From positions 186,001 through 250,000 of the forward strand of contig CP170506.1 in the NCBI GenBank assembly GCA_042691655.1: DNA of 64,000 nucleotides, in the 5' to 3' direction. Below are positions 1 to 8,386 of this stretch, in pieces. The notes under the pieces are model-generated. The model saw only the letters and a program-made list of their open reading frames with translations, made no database searches and was not told where the DNA came from. This DNA is from UBA695 sp042691655 (GTDB lineage Bacteria; Verrucomicrobiota; Verrucomicrobiia; Chthoniobacterales; Chthoniobacteraceae). Both the position numbers and the translations under genes were made by a program. How positions within the stretch are numbered: position 1 is the stretch's first letter; every line of letters starts with the position of its first letter.

Positions 1-645
1 AATATTGCCCCTGGCGAAACCGCCTCCGTGCCCTTCTCCGTGGAGCGCGAGGCGGCCCTCGAAGGGGAGGTGGTGCTCTCGATTATTTCCGAATCGGTGC
101 AAACCGTGGAGCGCGATCTCGTCATCCCGCAGCGCAAGCAGGTCTGCATCGGCCAGGGCCGCGAGAAGGGCATCGACATTGACGCCCAATGGTCCGGCAA
201 CCCGGTGGCCAAGGGGCGCGCGTGGATCGAGGGGGCCGATCTGCGGTTGGAAGTGGAGATCGACGACACCGACGCCAAGGTGAGTGCTGCCGTGGACTGG
301 TGGGATGGCAGCGCCGTGGAAATCGGCCTCAAGGACGCGCTTTCCGGCAGCCGCCCGACGCTCTTGGTCGTCCTGCCCGACGAAGCGGCCCCGGCGATGC
401 TCCTCAATGGCCAGCCGCTGAAACAGGGCGAGGTGGCGATCCGGCGCGGCGTAGGCAGCTACACCGTCACGGCGGGCATCCCGTTCGAAGCCGCGGGCAT
501 CCAGCCGGGCGCTCCGTTCCTTTTCGATCTGGTATTCCACGTCAGCGCCCTGGGAACCGCCCATGGCAAGATCCGCACCGCCTGGCAGGGCTCTGCCAAC
601 GCGGGGAGCGATCCCTCGCACTTCCTCCTGGTGGTTCCGGAGTAA
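1..645 (+). CDS. C-terminal part of a secreted or surface protein with a CBM9-like domain (partial)
   Basis: The frame is open from the first base of the window, so the gene starts upstream; the stop is at 643-645. The last ~150 residues read like a carbohydrate-binding family 9-type beta sandwich: a W-x-G start near IDAQWSG, alternating hydrophobic strands, and an acidic turn followed by a D-G-S-A-V-E-I run that resembles the ligand-proximal strand of that family. The N-terminal ~45 residues (ending VERDLVIPQRK) resemble the tail of a preceding domain such as a beta-sandwich linker. No catalytic motif is visible. It converges on the exosortase-associated genes and ends just before a strong terminator. 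The domain call is by eye from the pattern of residues; a generic secreted beta-sandwich protein is the alternative. Confidence 0.6.
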   Translation, partial: NIAPGETASVPFSVEREAALEGEVVLSIISESVQTVERDLVIPQRKQVCIGQGREKGIDIDAQWSGNPVAKGRAWIEGADLRLEVEIDDTDAKVSAAVDWWDGSAVEIGLKDALSGSRPTLLVVLPDEAAPAMLLNGQPLKQGEVAIRRGVGSYTVTAGIPFEAAGIQPGAPFLFDLVFHVSALGTAHGKIRTAWQGSANAGSDPSHFLLVVPE

Positions 646-682
646 TACCAGATATCTAAGAGCTTAAGCTGGGAAAAACGCG

Positions 683-719
683 GCGTTTGCGGGATCTCGA
701 TTCCGCAAACGCTTTTTTT
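683..719 (+). terminator. Rho-independent terminator after the partial CBM9-like gene
   Basis: A perfect 10-bp GC-rich stem (683-692 GCGTTTGCGG with 703-712 CCGCAAACGC) with a 10-nt loop is followed directly by seven T residues (713-719). It lies 37 nt past the stop of the upstream gene. The stop codon of the convergent epsI-like gene begins within the last T residues, so the terminator doubles as the 3' boundary of that gene. Confidence 0.85.
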
Positions 720-1446
720 ATCGGATCTCGACGCTCTTATTCTGAATGAGCGGGGTCAGCTTGCGGATGAACGTCTGGACCAGCTCATCGGTCTGCGCTT
801 CGTCGAGCCCGAATTTATCCACATTCGCCGTGATCCGGCTCATCACGGAGACATAGGCCCAGCGTTGGTTGGTGCCTATCAAAATGCGGTCCCGGGTGTC
901 GAGCAGGTAGCGCTCTGTGTGGCTCGCCGTGGTTTCCTTGGAGCCGATAAACCAGTAGTAGATCAGGCTGAAATCCTTGAACGGACGCCCGTCGCTGTAG
1001 GTGACGGGGCGGCCCTGGGCATCGTAAATCGGGCGCAGTGTGTGCAGCCGGGTAACCGTTAGCGGGTGGGCGAGGTCCAGCGGGGTGGGGAGCTTTTCGG
1101 TGCGGGAGTCGACCAGCGTGAAGCCCTGGGCTGGAAGGCAGCGTTCCGGGCGGTGAATGCTCGCGCTCATGTCCTCGCCGGAAAAGACGATCGATACGAA
1201 GATCGATGCGCCCCGGCCGTTGGTGTATTGTTTGCGGGCGAAAGTCGTTTCTGCCCCGAGGACCTGGCGTTCCTTATCCGTCACCGCGGCGTCCTGGCCG
1301 TACCATTCGTCCACGAAGTCCGGTAGCGCGGTCGCGACGCCCGGGGCGGGCGGCTTGGGGGACGTGGGCAGCGCGTGAATGAGCCCCAGCCCGGCGGCCA
1401 GAGCCACCAGGAGCGCAAGGAGACGACGGAAAAGTGAGGAGGTCAT
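718..1446 (-). CDS. EpsI family protein (exosortase-associated)
   Basis: This 242-residue protein has a short N-terminal membrane anchor (residues ~8-25, LLALLVALAAGLGL) followed by an extracytoplasmic domain. The segment IHRPERCLPAQGF is the diagnostic core of the EpsI/DUF3485 family, which is encoded beside or fused to exosortases and is linked to exopolysaccharide export and PEP-CTERM protein sorting. Its ATG overlaps the stop of the exosortase gene by 4 nt, so the two are translationally coupled and presumably one operon. Its exact biochemical role is not established for the family. Confidence 0.85.
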   Translation of the reverse strand: MTSSLFRRLLALLVALAAGLGLIHALPTSPKPPAPGVATALPDFVDEWYGQDAAVTDKERQVLGAETTFARKQYTNGRGASIFVSIVFSGEDMSASIHRPERCLPAQGFTLVDSRTEKLPTPLDLAHPLTVTRLHTLRPIYDAQGRPVTYSDGRPFKDFSLIYYWFIGSKETTASHTERYLLDTRDRILIGTNQRWAYVSVMSRITANVDKFGLDEAQTDELVQTFIRKLTPLIQNKSVEIR

Positions 1447-2501
1447 CGGGGTTGGGGAAGGGGAGCGGGGGATCCGGAGCGGCGGCCTTTGCCCACGCCG
1501 TAGTTGACGACCTGGCTAAAGAAGAGCATTGCCACGATAGCGATGGGGAAAAAGAGGAACCCGGAATACTCGTGGTAGACCCCGGCGGCGACCTTCGGAT
1601 CGTAATAGCGGGCCAGCAGCACGATGGAGAAAATGCGGCCGATGTTGCCGATGATGGCGAAGCCGAGCGAGCAGCTGAAAATGAGGAGCTTTTTCCAAAG
1701 CCGGTCCTGGGTAAGGTGGACGTAGACGGCGGTGAGCATCGTCATGGCCGTGAGCGAACGGATGCCGCTGCAGCCTTCGGCGATTTCGAAATTGAACGAG
1801 CCGTCATTGGCCGTCAGCGTGGTGCCCACGGCCAGGATGGAAATGCCAACCAAATGGGTCAATTTGCCCACCGCTCCGGTGATGATGAATTGCAGATTGT
1901 TGGTCGCCTGTTCCAGGGCCCCCACGGGGATCGCGAAAAACAAAAACACGCAGGGGAAAAGCACCACACGGGCCGCCTCGCGCCCCCAGGCGAACCGAAC
2001 GCAGCCGTAAAGCACGAACGGGATGCTGCCCATGGCCATACGGGGGTTGAGGCTGCGAATGGCGAGAACGTAGAGCACGATGCCCACGCCGACCGAAACA
2101 AGTCCCAGCCCGTACCCGCCCGGCGCGGCTTTTTGAAGCGCCTCGCGGTGAAAATAGAAAAGCCAGATCGCGATGATCGGCACCAGCATTCCATAACCTT
2201 GGTCGCCCTCCGGGTTCCATGCCTTCCATGCCCACACCGCTGTGGATTGGTCCCCGTACATGAACGGGTGCACCTGACCGTAGAAATAGGCGAGCACCGC
2301 GGCGATTCCCGCAAGCGCCAGGGCCGGAGCCGGATTGCGCCAGAGCCAGGCCCCCAAAGCGGCCAACTCTTTCAGGAGGGTCATGGCAAGAACCATGAGG
2401 TCGTCGAGCATCGACGGGGGCGCTTTCCGCTGCGCTGCGGAATTTTCTTCTCGCGGCGCGTCGGAATTCCCGTTTGATTGGGGATATGGAGTCTCGGCCA
2501 T
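1443..2501 (-). CDS. Exosortase (transmembrane cysteine transpeptidase-like sorting enzyme)
   Basis: A 352-residue protein with about eight hydrophobic segments. The three exosortase/archaeosortase signatures appear in order: the catalytic Cys in EGCSGIRSL, the Arg in GNIGRI, and the His in YHEYSGFLF. Exosortases cleave PEP-CTERM tails at the membrane and pass the protein to an extracellular acceptor. I chose the ATG at 2501 (MAETPYPQ); an earlier in-frame start at 2540 would overlap the divergent glycosyltransferase gene. It is coupled to the EpsI gene and lies 33 bp from a divergent WecG-type gene, the usual setting of an exopolysaccharide locus. A candidate substrate with a VPEPST tail is encoded at 41305-42177. 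Confidence 0.92.
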   Translation of the reverse strand: MAETPYPQSNGNSDAPREENSAAQRKAPPSMLDDLMVLAMTLLKELAALGAWLWRNPAPALALAGIAAVLAYFYGQVHPFMYGDQSTAVWAWKAWNPEGDQGYGMLVPIIAIWLFYFHREALQKAAPGGYGLGLVSVGVGIVLYVLAIRSLNPRMAMGSIPFVLYGCVRFAWGREAARVVLFPCVFLFFAIPVGALEQATNNLQFIITGAVGKLTHLVGISILAVGTTLTANDGSFNFEIAEGCSGIRSLTAMTMLTAVYVHLTQDRLWKKLLIFSCSLGFAIIGNIGRIFSIVLLARYYDPKVAAGVYHEYSGFLFFPIAIVAMLFFSQVVNYGVGKGRRSGSPAPLPQPR

Positions 2502-2534
2502 GGACCCGGGACTAATACCCGACAAGCTCCCGCC

Positions 2535-3305
2535 ATGCAAACATCGAATTCACCCATCGAAACCCGCCGCCTGCTGGGGACGCCCCTGGCCGTGACGGAT
2601 TATGATCAGGCTGCGTCACTTACGCAGGTTTGGGCCCGGGAGCCGGGAGTTCGGGCAGTGGCCGCTGCCAATACCCACATGGTCGCCATGGCCCGGCACG
2701 ACCCCGCCTTTGCCGCCACCCTTTCTCAGTTTGATTTAATCGTTCCCGATGGAATGCCGCTCATCTGGGCCATGAACCGCCGGGGAGCGGGAATGCGCGA
2801 CCGGGTGTACGGCCCGACACTGATGCTCCACGTCCTGGCCCGGCCCGGCCTTCGCCATTTCTTCCTCGGTGGCAGCGAAGCGCTCCTAAAGTCCCTGGTG
2901 GAGCGGCTGGGGGAACGCTTCCCGGCTTTGGAGATCGCGGGAACCTACGCGCCCCCGTTCGGCGTCTGGAGCGCGGAGGAGAATACCCGGATCATCGAAA
3001 AAATCGCCGCTTCTGGGGCCCGGGTGGTCTGGATCGGCCTGGGCTGCCCGAAGCAGGAGCGCTGGATTGCCGAACATAAGGCCGAGCTGCCCAAGGGCGT
3101 CTACTTTGCCATCGGCGCGGCCTTCGCGTTTCATGCCGGAAAGGTGAGCCAGGCCCCCGCGTGGATGCAAAAGCGCGGCCTGGAGTGGCTCTACCGCCTG
3201 GCCGTCGAACCCCGCCGCCTCTGGAAGCGCTACGTGGTCTACAACACGCTTTTTCTCTGGTATTTGCTCCTGGAGAGCCTTACGGGCGCTTCTCGAAAAC
3301 AGTGA
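2535..3305 (+). CDS. WecG/TagA/CpsF family glycosyltransferase
   Basis: A 256-residue protein of the GT26 family (N-acetylmannosaminuronyl/N-acetylmannosaminyl transferases that extend a lipid-linked sugar). Family hallmarks include ANTHMVAMA, LIVPDGMPLIWA, the glycine-rich turn FFLGGS, the WIGLGCPKQERWI block, and a C-terminal basic/aromatic membrane-association tail (AVEPRRLWKRYVVYN). The ATG at 2535 (MQTSNSP) is preferred over the in-frame ATG at 2478, which would run into the divergent exosortase gene. Together with the neighbouring exosortase, EpsI and GT2 genes it suggests exopolysaccharide assembly. Confidence 0.9.
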   Translation: MQTSNSPIETRRLLGTPLAVTDYDQAASLTQVWAREPGVRAVAAANTHMVAMARHDPAFAATLSQFDLIVPDGMPLIWAMNRRGAGMRDRVYGPTLMLHVLARPGLRHFFLGGSEALLKSLVERLGERFPALEIAGTYAPPFGVWSAEENTRIIEKIAASGARVVWIGLGCPKQERWIAEHKAELPKGVYFAIGAAFAFHAGKVSQAPAWMQKRGLEWLYRLAVEPRRLWKRYVVYNTLFLWYLLLESLTGASRKQ

Positions 3306-3338
3306 AGGCAGGGAAGGCCTTGCAAAAGCGCGGGCCGA

Positions 3339-4100
3339 TCAATGCCATTCTTTCATCCGCGAGTGGATCGTCCGAACGGAGCGGAACATTTGCAGCGAAT
3401 CGCGCAGCAGCGCCACCTTGCTGCCGGGAATGTCGGTCCAGTCCACCGGGACCTCCTCCACCGTGGTGGCTCGGTGATTGAGCGCCGCCAGCAGCTCCAC
3501 GTCGAAGGCGAACCGCTTCTCTCGCAGCAGCGGCTGGATTTTGCGATACGCCTCCCGCGAGATCAGCTTGAAGCCGCACTGGCTGTCGTAGACATGCGGA
3601 TCGATCCACGTGCCGACCATGGAAGCGAAAATCCGCCCGGTGAAGTGGCGCTTGAGGCTTCGTTCCACTTTCCGCCCGCATAGCTGGACGCGCGAGGCGA
3701 AGATCGCTGAATTCGGATTGCCGTCCCGTAATAGCAAATCGGTGACGCGCCGAACTTCGTAAGCCGGGATAGCCCCGTCCGCGTCCAAAAAGCCGAGCCA
3801 ATCCGCGTTGCCGTCGGCCGCTTCCCAGCCGCGCATGATCGCCGCTCCCTTGCCTTGGTTGGTGCTCTGGAAAAGAGCGGTGCGGACGAAGGGATAGCGG
3901 TTCTGCGTGGAGCAGACCAACTCGTTCAGTTGCCGTTTGTCTGCCTCGGAAGAACCGTCATCCACCGTTTGGATGGCGACTTCCAGCGCCGAGGACTCCA
4001 GCGCCGCGCACAACTCGGGGAGGAAACGGGCCAGCCGTTTGCTGTCGTTAAAACTGGGGATCACCAGCCAAAGGGCCCGGCGGGAGGTTGGGAGTTGCAT
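3339..4100 (-). CDS. GT2 family glycosyltransferase, polyprenyl-phosphate sugar transferase type
   Basis: About 253 residues with a GT-A fold: IPSFNDSKRL at the nucleotide-binding strand, VDDGSSEAD, the N-Q-G-K-G-A-A loop and the metal-binding D-A-D of GFLDADGAIP, then YDSQCGFKLISR and a late EVPVDWTDIPGSKV segment. This order matches dolichyl/undecaprenyl-phosphate glycosyltransferases. No C-terminal membrane segments are present, so it is the short soluble form. The ATG at 4100 is preferred; a TTG at 4154 would add 18 residues of low-complexity sequence. It converges on the WecG-type gene and probably serves the same polysaccharide pathway. Confidence 0.88.
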   Translation of the reverse strand: MQLPTSRRALWLVIPSFNDSKRLARFLPELCAALESSALEVAIQTVDDGSSEADKRQLNELVCSTQNRYPFVRTALFQSTNQGKGAAIMRGWEAADGNADWLGFLDADGAIPAYEVRRVTDLLLRDGNPNSAIFASRVQLCGRKVERSLKRHFTGRIFASMVGTWIDPHVYDSQCGFKLISREAYRKIQPLLREKRFAFDVELLAALNHRATTVEEVPVDWTDIPGSKVALLRDSLQMFRSVRTIHSRMKEWH

Positions 4101-4208
4101 GTGCTGTCTATTTCTAGAAAAGGAGGGTTGGTGTGTCAATGGAACCTCTTGCAATCGTTGCTCCTTTGATGTCAGACTTATTTACCCGATTTTTTTACGC
4201 GATTTTTT

Positions 4209-5183
4209 ATGAGCAATTCCAAAGCCGGCCCCAATCAGCTCGAACTTCTGAAGTCTTTCACAACCGTTGTTGCTGATACAGGTGATTTCGAAACGATGCG
4301 GCAGTTTCACCCGCAGGATGCCACTACGAATCCGAGCCTGATTTATCAAGCTACCCAGAAACCCGAGTACCGCTACCTGCTCGACAAAGTCATCGCCGAC
4401 CGCCGTTGCACCGGCTTCACCGGCAAGGCGCAGATCGACGACGTGATCGACCACGTGCTGGTCGCCTTCGGTCTCGAAATCTTGGCCATCGTGCCCGGCC
4501 GCGTCTCCACCGAGACCGATGCCCGCCTTTCCTTCGACACCGCGGGGACCATCGCCAAGGCCCACCAGCTCATCTCCATTTACGAAAAGAACGGCATCAG
4601 CCGCGACCGCGTGCTCATCAAGATCGCCTCCACGTGGGAGGGCATCCGCGCCGCCGAAGTGCTGGAAAAAGAAGGCATCCACTGCAACCTGACGCTGCTT
4701 TTCTCGCTCACCCAGGCCATCGCCTGCGCCGAGGCCGGGGTGCAGCTCATCTCGCCGTTCGTCGGGCGTATTTACGACTGGTTCAAGAACGCCAACAAGC
4801 GCGACTACGTGGGTGCCGAGGACCCCGGCGTGCAGTCGGTGACGACCATTTACAATTACTACAAAAAATTCGGCTATAAAACCGAAGTCATGGGCGCGAG
4901 CTTCCGCAACACCGGCGAAATCATCGAGCTGGCGGGCTGCGATCTCCTGACCATCAGCCCCGACCTGCTCGGCAAGCTGGATACCTCGTGTGAGCCGCTC
5001 GTCCGCAAGCTCGACCCCGAAGTGGCCTGCTCGCTGGCCATCGAAAAAATCTCGCTCGACGAAAAGACCTTCCGCTACTGGCTCAACGACGACGCCATGG
5101 CCACGGAAAAGACCGCCGAGGGCATCCGCAAATTCGCGGTGGACATTATCAAACTGGAGAAGTTCATCGGCGGGCTGCTGTAG
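4209..5183 (+). CDS. tal: Transaldolase
   Basis: A full-length 324-residue class I transaldolase (TalB type). It carries the early catalytic Asp in TTVVADTGDF, the DATTNPSLI signature, and the Schiff-base Lys (K138) in RVLIKIASTWEGIRA, followed by CNLTLLFS and the SPFVGRIYDW phosphate site. It moves a dihydroxyacetone unit between sedoheptulose 7-phosphate and glyceraldehyde 3-phosphate in the non-oxidative pentose phosphate pathway, in the cytoplasm. It stands alone; a weak hairpin follows its stop. Confidence 0.97.
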   Translation: MSNSKAGPNQLELLKSFTTVVADTGDFETMRQFHPQDATTNPSLIYQATQKPEYRYLLDKVIADRRCTGFTGKAQIDDVIDHVLVAFGLEILAIVPGRVSTETDARLSFDTAGTIAKAHQLISIYEKNGISRDRVLIKIASTWEGIRAAEVLEKEGIHCNLTLLFSLTQAIACAEAGVQLISPFVGRIYDWFKNANKRDYVGAEDPGVQSVTTIYNYYKKFGYKTEVMGASFRNTGEIIELAGCDLLTISPDLLGKLDTSCEPLVRKLDPEVACSLAIEKISLDEKTFRYWLNDDAMATEKTAEGIRKFAVDIIKLEKFIGGLL

Positions 5184-5215
5184 GAAGCTCTAGCCGCAAA
5201 AAGCGCAAAAATTCG

Positions 5216-5241
5216 GGCGGGAGAGGGGAACCTCTTCCGCC
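5216..5241 (+). terminator. Hairpin after transaldolase, possible terminator
   Basis: An 11-bp stem (5216-5226 with 5231-5241, one G-T pair) closes a GGAA tetraloop 32 nt past the tal stop. Only three T residues follow, so termination would be weak; it could instead act on the RNA 3' end. Confidence 0.4.
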
Positions 5242-5333
5242 TTTCTCATATCCGGCGCAGATAAATAAAATACGTTTGTTCCGGGAGGCGCGGGGGGAAA
5301 GCGCGGGTACAAGGCTTGCTGATTTCTTTCCCA

Positions 5334-5885
5334 ATGAAATTGTTCCTCCTTTCCCTGATCGCCCTTTTCGGGGTTTCCGCCATGGCCTCGGCCTCGGACG
5401 ACGCGGCGGCCATCCTTATCAGCGTGCGCGACCAAAAGCTGGCCTTGTTTGAAAACGGCGTGCAGGTCGCGCAGTACCCCGTTTCCACCTCCCGCTACGG
5501 CATCGGCGACCGCTTCGGCAGCTACGCCACCCCCGTGGGGGCCATGGAAGTGGCGCGGAAGATCGGCGACGGGCGGCCCCTGGGGAGCGTCTTCCACGAC
5601 CGCCGCCCGACGGGCGAAATCCTGCGGCCCAACGCCCCCGGGCGCGACCCGATCGTCACGCGGATCATCTGGCTACGGGGCCTGGAGTCTGCAACGCGCA
5701 ACGCCTTTGCACGCGGCATCTACATCCACGGCACGCCGGTCGAGCGTCAGATCGGGCGGCCCGCCAGCTACGGCTGCGTGCGGATGCGCTCACGCGATGT
5801 GGCCGAGCTCTACAGCCGCGTGGACGTCGGAACGCACGTGGAGATCACCCCGGGCTCAATGCCGAGGAGCTACGCGGGGCTGTAG
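5334..5885 (+). CDS. Secreted L,D-transpeptidase (YkuD domain)
   Basis: A 183-residue protein with a signal peptide (LFLLSLIALFGVSAMASA, cleavage probably before SDD). The catalytic block is intact: His in IYIHGTP and the S-x-G-C-V-R motif in ASYGCVRM. The YkuD fold occupies almost the whole mature protein and there is no LysM or PG-binding domain. Such enzymes make 3-3 peptidoglycan crosslinks or attach proteins to peptidoglycan in the periplasm. The ATG at 5334 gives a clean signal peptide; a start 18 nt upstream is possible. No operon partner is evident. Confidence 0.92.
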   Translation: MKLFLLSLIALFGVSAMASASDDAAAILISVRDQKLALFENGVQVAQYPVSTSRYGIGDRFGSYATPVGAMEVARKIGDGRPLGSVFHDRRPTGEILRPNAPGRDPIVTRIIWLRGLESATRNAFARGIYIHGTPVERQIGRPASYGCVRMRSRDVAELYSRVDVGTHVEITPGSMPRSYAGL

Positions 5886-5901
5886 GGAGTGAACCGTCCC
5901 A

Positions 5902-7146
5902 TCAAGGCTGTTTGAGTTGCCAATACGGTTCCCGCTGGAGCGCAATGCCGATTCTCAGTTGCCATGCGGGTTCTTCCCTTAGCGTTTTAAAAAAAATTTG
6001 GATTTCTCCCGGTTGGTCCTCCATTTGAAGCGGGGTGCCGTCGATGGGATCGCAGAACCCTGCAACCTTTGCGCGTACGCTTTCCGGGTCTGTCAACTGA
6101 GCTTGCAATGCAGTCTTGAAAATTGTCCACAGTGTCTGATAACGGGCATCGTAGAGCTGGGCGCTGTCTGCTGCCGTAAGAATGCTGATGAAGGGATTGA
6201 AAAAAAGACCGCGGCGAAAAAAATTCGTTTGATGATTTTCCGTCAACCGGGCGCGAAATTCCGTAACCATTGGGCCGCGTTCGTGAAAGGGGAGCCCCAT
6301 CAGCCAGTCGAATTCCGCTTTGTGCCGGTCAAATGATTTGATTTCGTAGTAACAAAAGAGCGGCGAGATCTTAACCATTCCAGCCACGGTTTTTTTCCAA
6401 GACGCGATCAATCCTTTTGAGGGAGACGTTTTGGAAGAAGGTGAACGAAGTTCGGAATTGTAGGTGTTGTGCAAAAGAGCCTGTAGATATTTGCGATCAT
6501 TTTCCTCTCCGCCCCAAAACGCGGGAAGTGTTGGCAGCGCGCCGATGCCGTCGGAGAGCTTCTGGAGCGCGTCTCGGTCAAGATTTCTCAAGTGGAATGC
6601 GGCTACGTGCATGGCTATCGTATTGCAGGCAATTGCTGTCGCGTTTTCAATGAGTGAATTTCCATTTTCCAGGTGTCGGGAAAACCGGAAAATAGTGAGA
6701 ATGTCCTCCACCCCCTGGGTGTTTTCTCCTTTGACAATATGCAGCCGGGCGCGGACGGCCGCGATGTTTGCCAAGGTTTGGGCTTTGGCCAGTAGGGGAT
6801 TGGTTTGTTGTTCGAATACTCGTTCCCATCCCCATTCGCATTTTGTTTGGGAGGCTCCTTGCGTCAGGAGTTGGAGCGGGGTTGCCCATTTTTCGAGCAG
6901 GCTTTGGGCAGCATCTTCGTCGAGCGGTTTATAGATGGAGAAGAGGTTTTCTTCTTCCCCACTCAGCTCTGGCATAGCTGCAAACGCCTGCTGGTATGAT
7001 AGCGCCGCTCCCTCAATCGGCTTGGGTGCGGGAATGGGGCATGGTTCCAGAGCAGGGCGACTCCAATGGAGAACCGCCATGGTTGCCAGGAGGGGAAAGA
7101 CAAGCACTTCTGCCAACCGGTTCAATATGCGAACGAGGCGCTTCAT
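5902..7146 (-). CDS. Membrane-anchored protein of unknown function, 414 residues
   Basis: No family is recognised. Residues ~8-28 form one N-terminal membrane segment (RLAEVLVFPLLATMAVLHW), followed by a proline-rich spacer and a largely helical extracytoplasmic region. The middle (LANIAAVRARLHIVKGENTQ and following) has the look of TPR-like helical hairpins seen in uncharacterised planctomycete and verrucomicrobial exported proteins. The gene is clearly AT-richer than its neighbours, with runs of AAA and TTT codons, which suggests more recent acquisition. It ends 17 nt from the L,D-transpeptidase stop, tail to tail. Confidence 0.75.
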   Translation of the reverse strand: MKRLVRILNRLAEVLVFPLLATMAVLHWSRPALEPCPIPAPKPIEGAALSYQQAFAAMPELSGEEENLFSIYKPLDEDAAQSLLEKWATPLQLLTQGASQTKCEWGWERVFEQQTNPLLAKAQTLANIAAVRARLHIVKGENTQGVEDILTIFRFSRHLENGNSLIENATAIACNTIAMHVAAFHLRNLDRDALQKLSDGIGALPTLPAFWGGEENDRKYLQALLHNTYNSELRSPSSKTSPSKGLIASWKKTVAGMVKISPLFCYYEIKSFDRHKAEFDWLMGLPFHERGPMVTEFRARLTENHQTNFFRRGLFFNPFISILTAADSAQLYDARYQTLWTIFKTALQAQLTDPESVRAKVAGFCDPIDGTPLQMEDQPGEIQIFFKTLREEPAWQLRIGIALQREPYWQLKQP

Positions 7147-7227
7147 GCGTTAGTGGTGCTCATTGAGCCACAAACCGCCGCCCTTGCCCAAGCTTTTGCG
7201 CTTTTTGCGCCTTTTTGCGCCTAAAAA

Positions 7228-7830
7228 TCAGCACCGCTCCGCTTCGAGTCGGGCGAGCACTGCCGGGTAGAGCGCGTGCTCGGCTACCTGGATGCGGGCG
7301 TGGAGCGTCTCGGCTGTGTCGCCGGGGAGCACGGGGACTTCGCTTTGGCCCAGGATGGGGCCCGAGTCCGTGCCCGCGTCGACGTAATGCACCGTGCAGC
7401 CGGTCTTGGCCGCTCCGGCTTCCAGCGCCTGTTTCCAGGCTTCCAGGCCGGGGAAGCTTGGCAGCAGCGAGGGGTGGATGTTGACGATCCGTTGCGGGAA
7501 AGCCTCCAGCAGCGGGGCCTTGATGATCCGCATGTAACCGGCCAGCACCACCAGCTCCACTCCGGCTTCGCGCAGGAGATTGACGAGGCGCGCTTCGGCC
7601 TCCGGCTCCATCTTCGTGCGGAAGCGGCCCGGGGCGGCGTACTCGGCTCGCAGGCCGTGCTCGCGGGCGAGGGTGAGGATGCCCGCGTCTTCGAAATCAG
7701 ACACCACCACGCGCACCTCGGCCTTCAGCGTGCCCGCTTCGATAGCCTCGGCGATGGATTTGAAATTGGAGCCTTTGCCCGACCCGAGAACACCGAGGCG
7801 GAGCGGGGGAAGATCAGTTTTGTTTGGCAT
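7228..7830 (-). CDS. purN: Phosphoribosylglycinamide formyltransferase
   Basis: About 200 residues, typical for PurN. Visible motifs are the phosphate loop LGSGKGSNF, LAGYMRII, the catalytic N-x-H in VNIHPSLLPSFPG, and the formyl-transfer segment GCTVHYVDAGTDSGPIL. It uses 10-formyltetrahydrofolate to formylate GAR in de novo purine synthesis. The ATG at 7830 lies inside the end of rfaE2, overlapping it by 17 nt, so the two are co-transcribed. An in-frame start at 7872 would overlap rfaE2 much further and is less likely. Confidence 0.95.
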   Translation of the reverse strand: MPNKTDLPPLRLGVLGSGKGSNFKSIAEAIEAGTLKAEVRVVVSDFEDAGILTLAREHGLRAEYAAPGRFRTKMEPEAEARLVNLLREAGVELVVLAGYMRIIKAPLLEAFPQRIVNIHPSLLPSFPGLEAWKQALEAGAAKTGCTVHYVDAGTDSGPILGQSEVPVLPGDTAETLHARIQVAEHALYPAVLARLEAERC

Positions 7831-8302
7831 TTGCGGCGTCGAGAATACGGGTGGTGGAGTGGCCCGGGACAAACGGGATGATGCGGATTTCCGATCCGGC
7901 GGCGTCGAGCACGGCGCGTTCGGATTTGTCGAGAGTGTCGGGGGTGTAGTCGCCCCCCTTGGCGTAGATCTGTGGGCGCACTTGGCTCATCAGGCCGACC
8001 AGGCGCACTTCCTGGAAAATGACCACGTAATCCACGCAGGCCAGCGCGGCGAGGACCTCGGCGCGTTCGAGCTCGGGGTTGATGGGGCGGCTGGGGCCTT
8101 TGAGCGCGCGCACCGACGCGTCGCCGTTGATCGCCACGGCCAGCGCGTCGCCCAGAGCCCGGGCGGCCTGGAGGCAGCGGATGTGGCCCACGTGAAGGAT
8201 GTCAAAACACCCATTGGTGAACACGAGCTTCTTCCCCTCGGCGGCGAATTGATCGCGGACGCGGGAGAGCTCATCGGCGGTAACGATTTTTCCTACGGAC
8301 AT
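7814..8302 (-). CDS. rfaE2: D-glycero-beta-D-manno-heptose 1-phosphate adenylyltransferase (RfaE2 type)
   Basis: A 162-residue nucleotidyltransferase with the cytidylyltransferase-like signature VFTNGCFDILHVGHI, then AINGDASVRALKG, RPINPELERAEVLAAL and YAKGGDYTPDTL. It corresponds to the separate adenylyltransferase half of HldE and makes ADP-heptose for LPS core, which supports a Gram-negative envelope. The kinase half is not in the window. The ATG at 8302 (MSVGKIVT) was chosen because upstream in-frame sequence is the antisense of the divergent membrane-protein gene. Confidence 0.93.
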   Translation of the reverse strand: MSVGKIVTADELSRVRDQFAAEGKKLVFTNGCFDILHVGHIRCLQAARALGDALAVAINGDASVRALKGPSRPINPELERAEVLAALACVDYVVIFQEVRLVGLMSQVRPQIYAKGGDYTPDTLDKSERAVLDAAGSEIRIIPFVPGHSTTRILDAANAKQN

Positions 8303-8386
8303 GGAGTGGAAAAACATGCCCGGTTTCGCCGCAAAGGACAATCCTGGATTTACTCCGGGGTGGGGGTTTGCTATTTCGGGGAGCGC

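Noticed and set aside
7580..8386. In-frame extension upstream of the DUF3592-like gene to 7580
   Set aside because: This part is antisense to rfaE2 and purN; the membrane protein clearly starts at 8387 with its first span.
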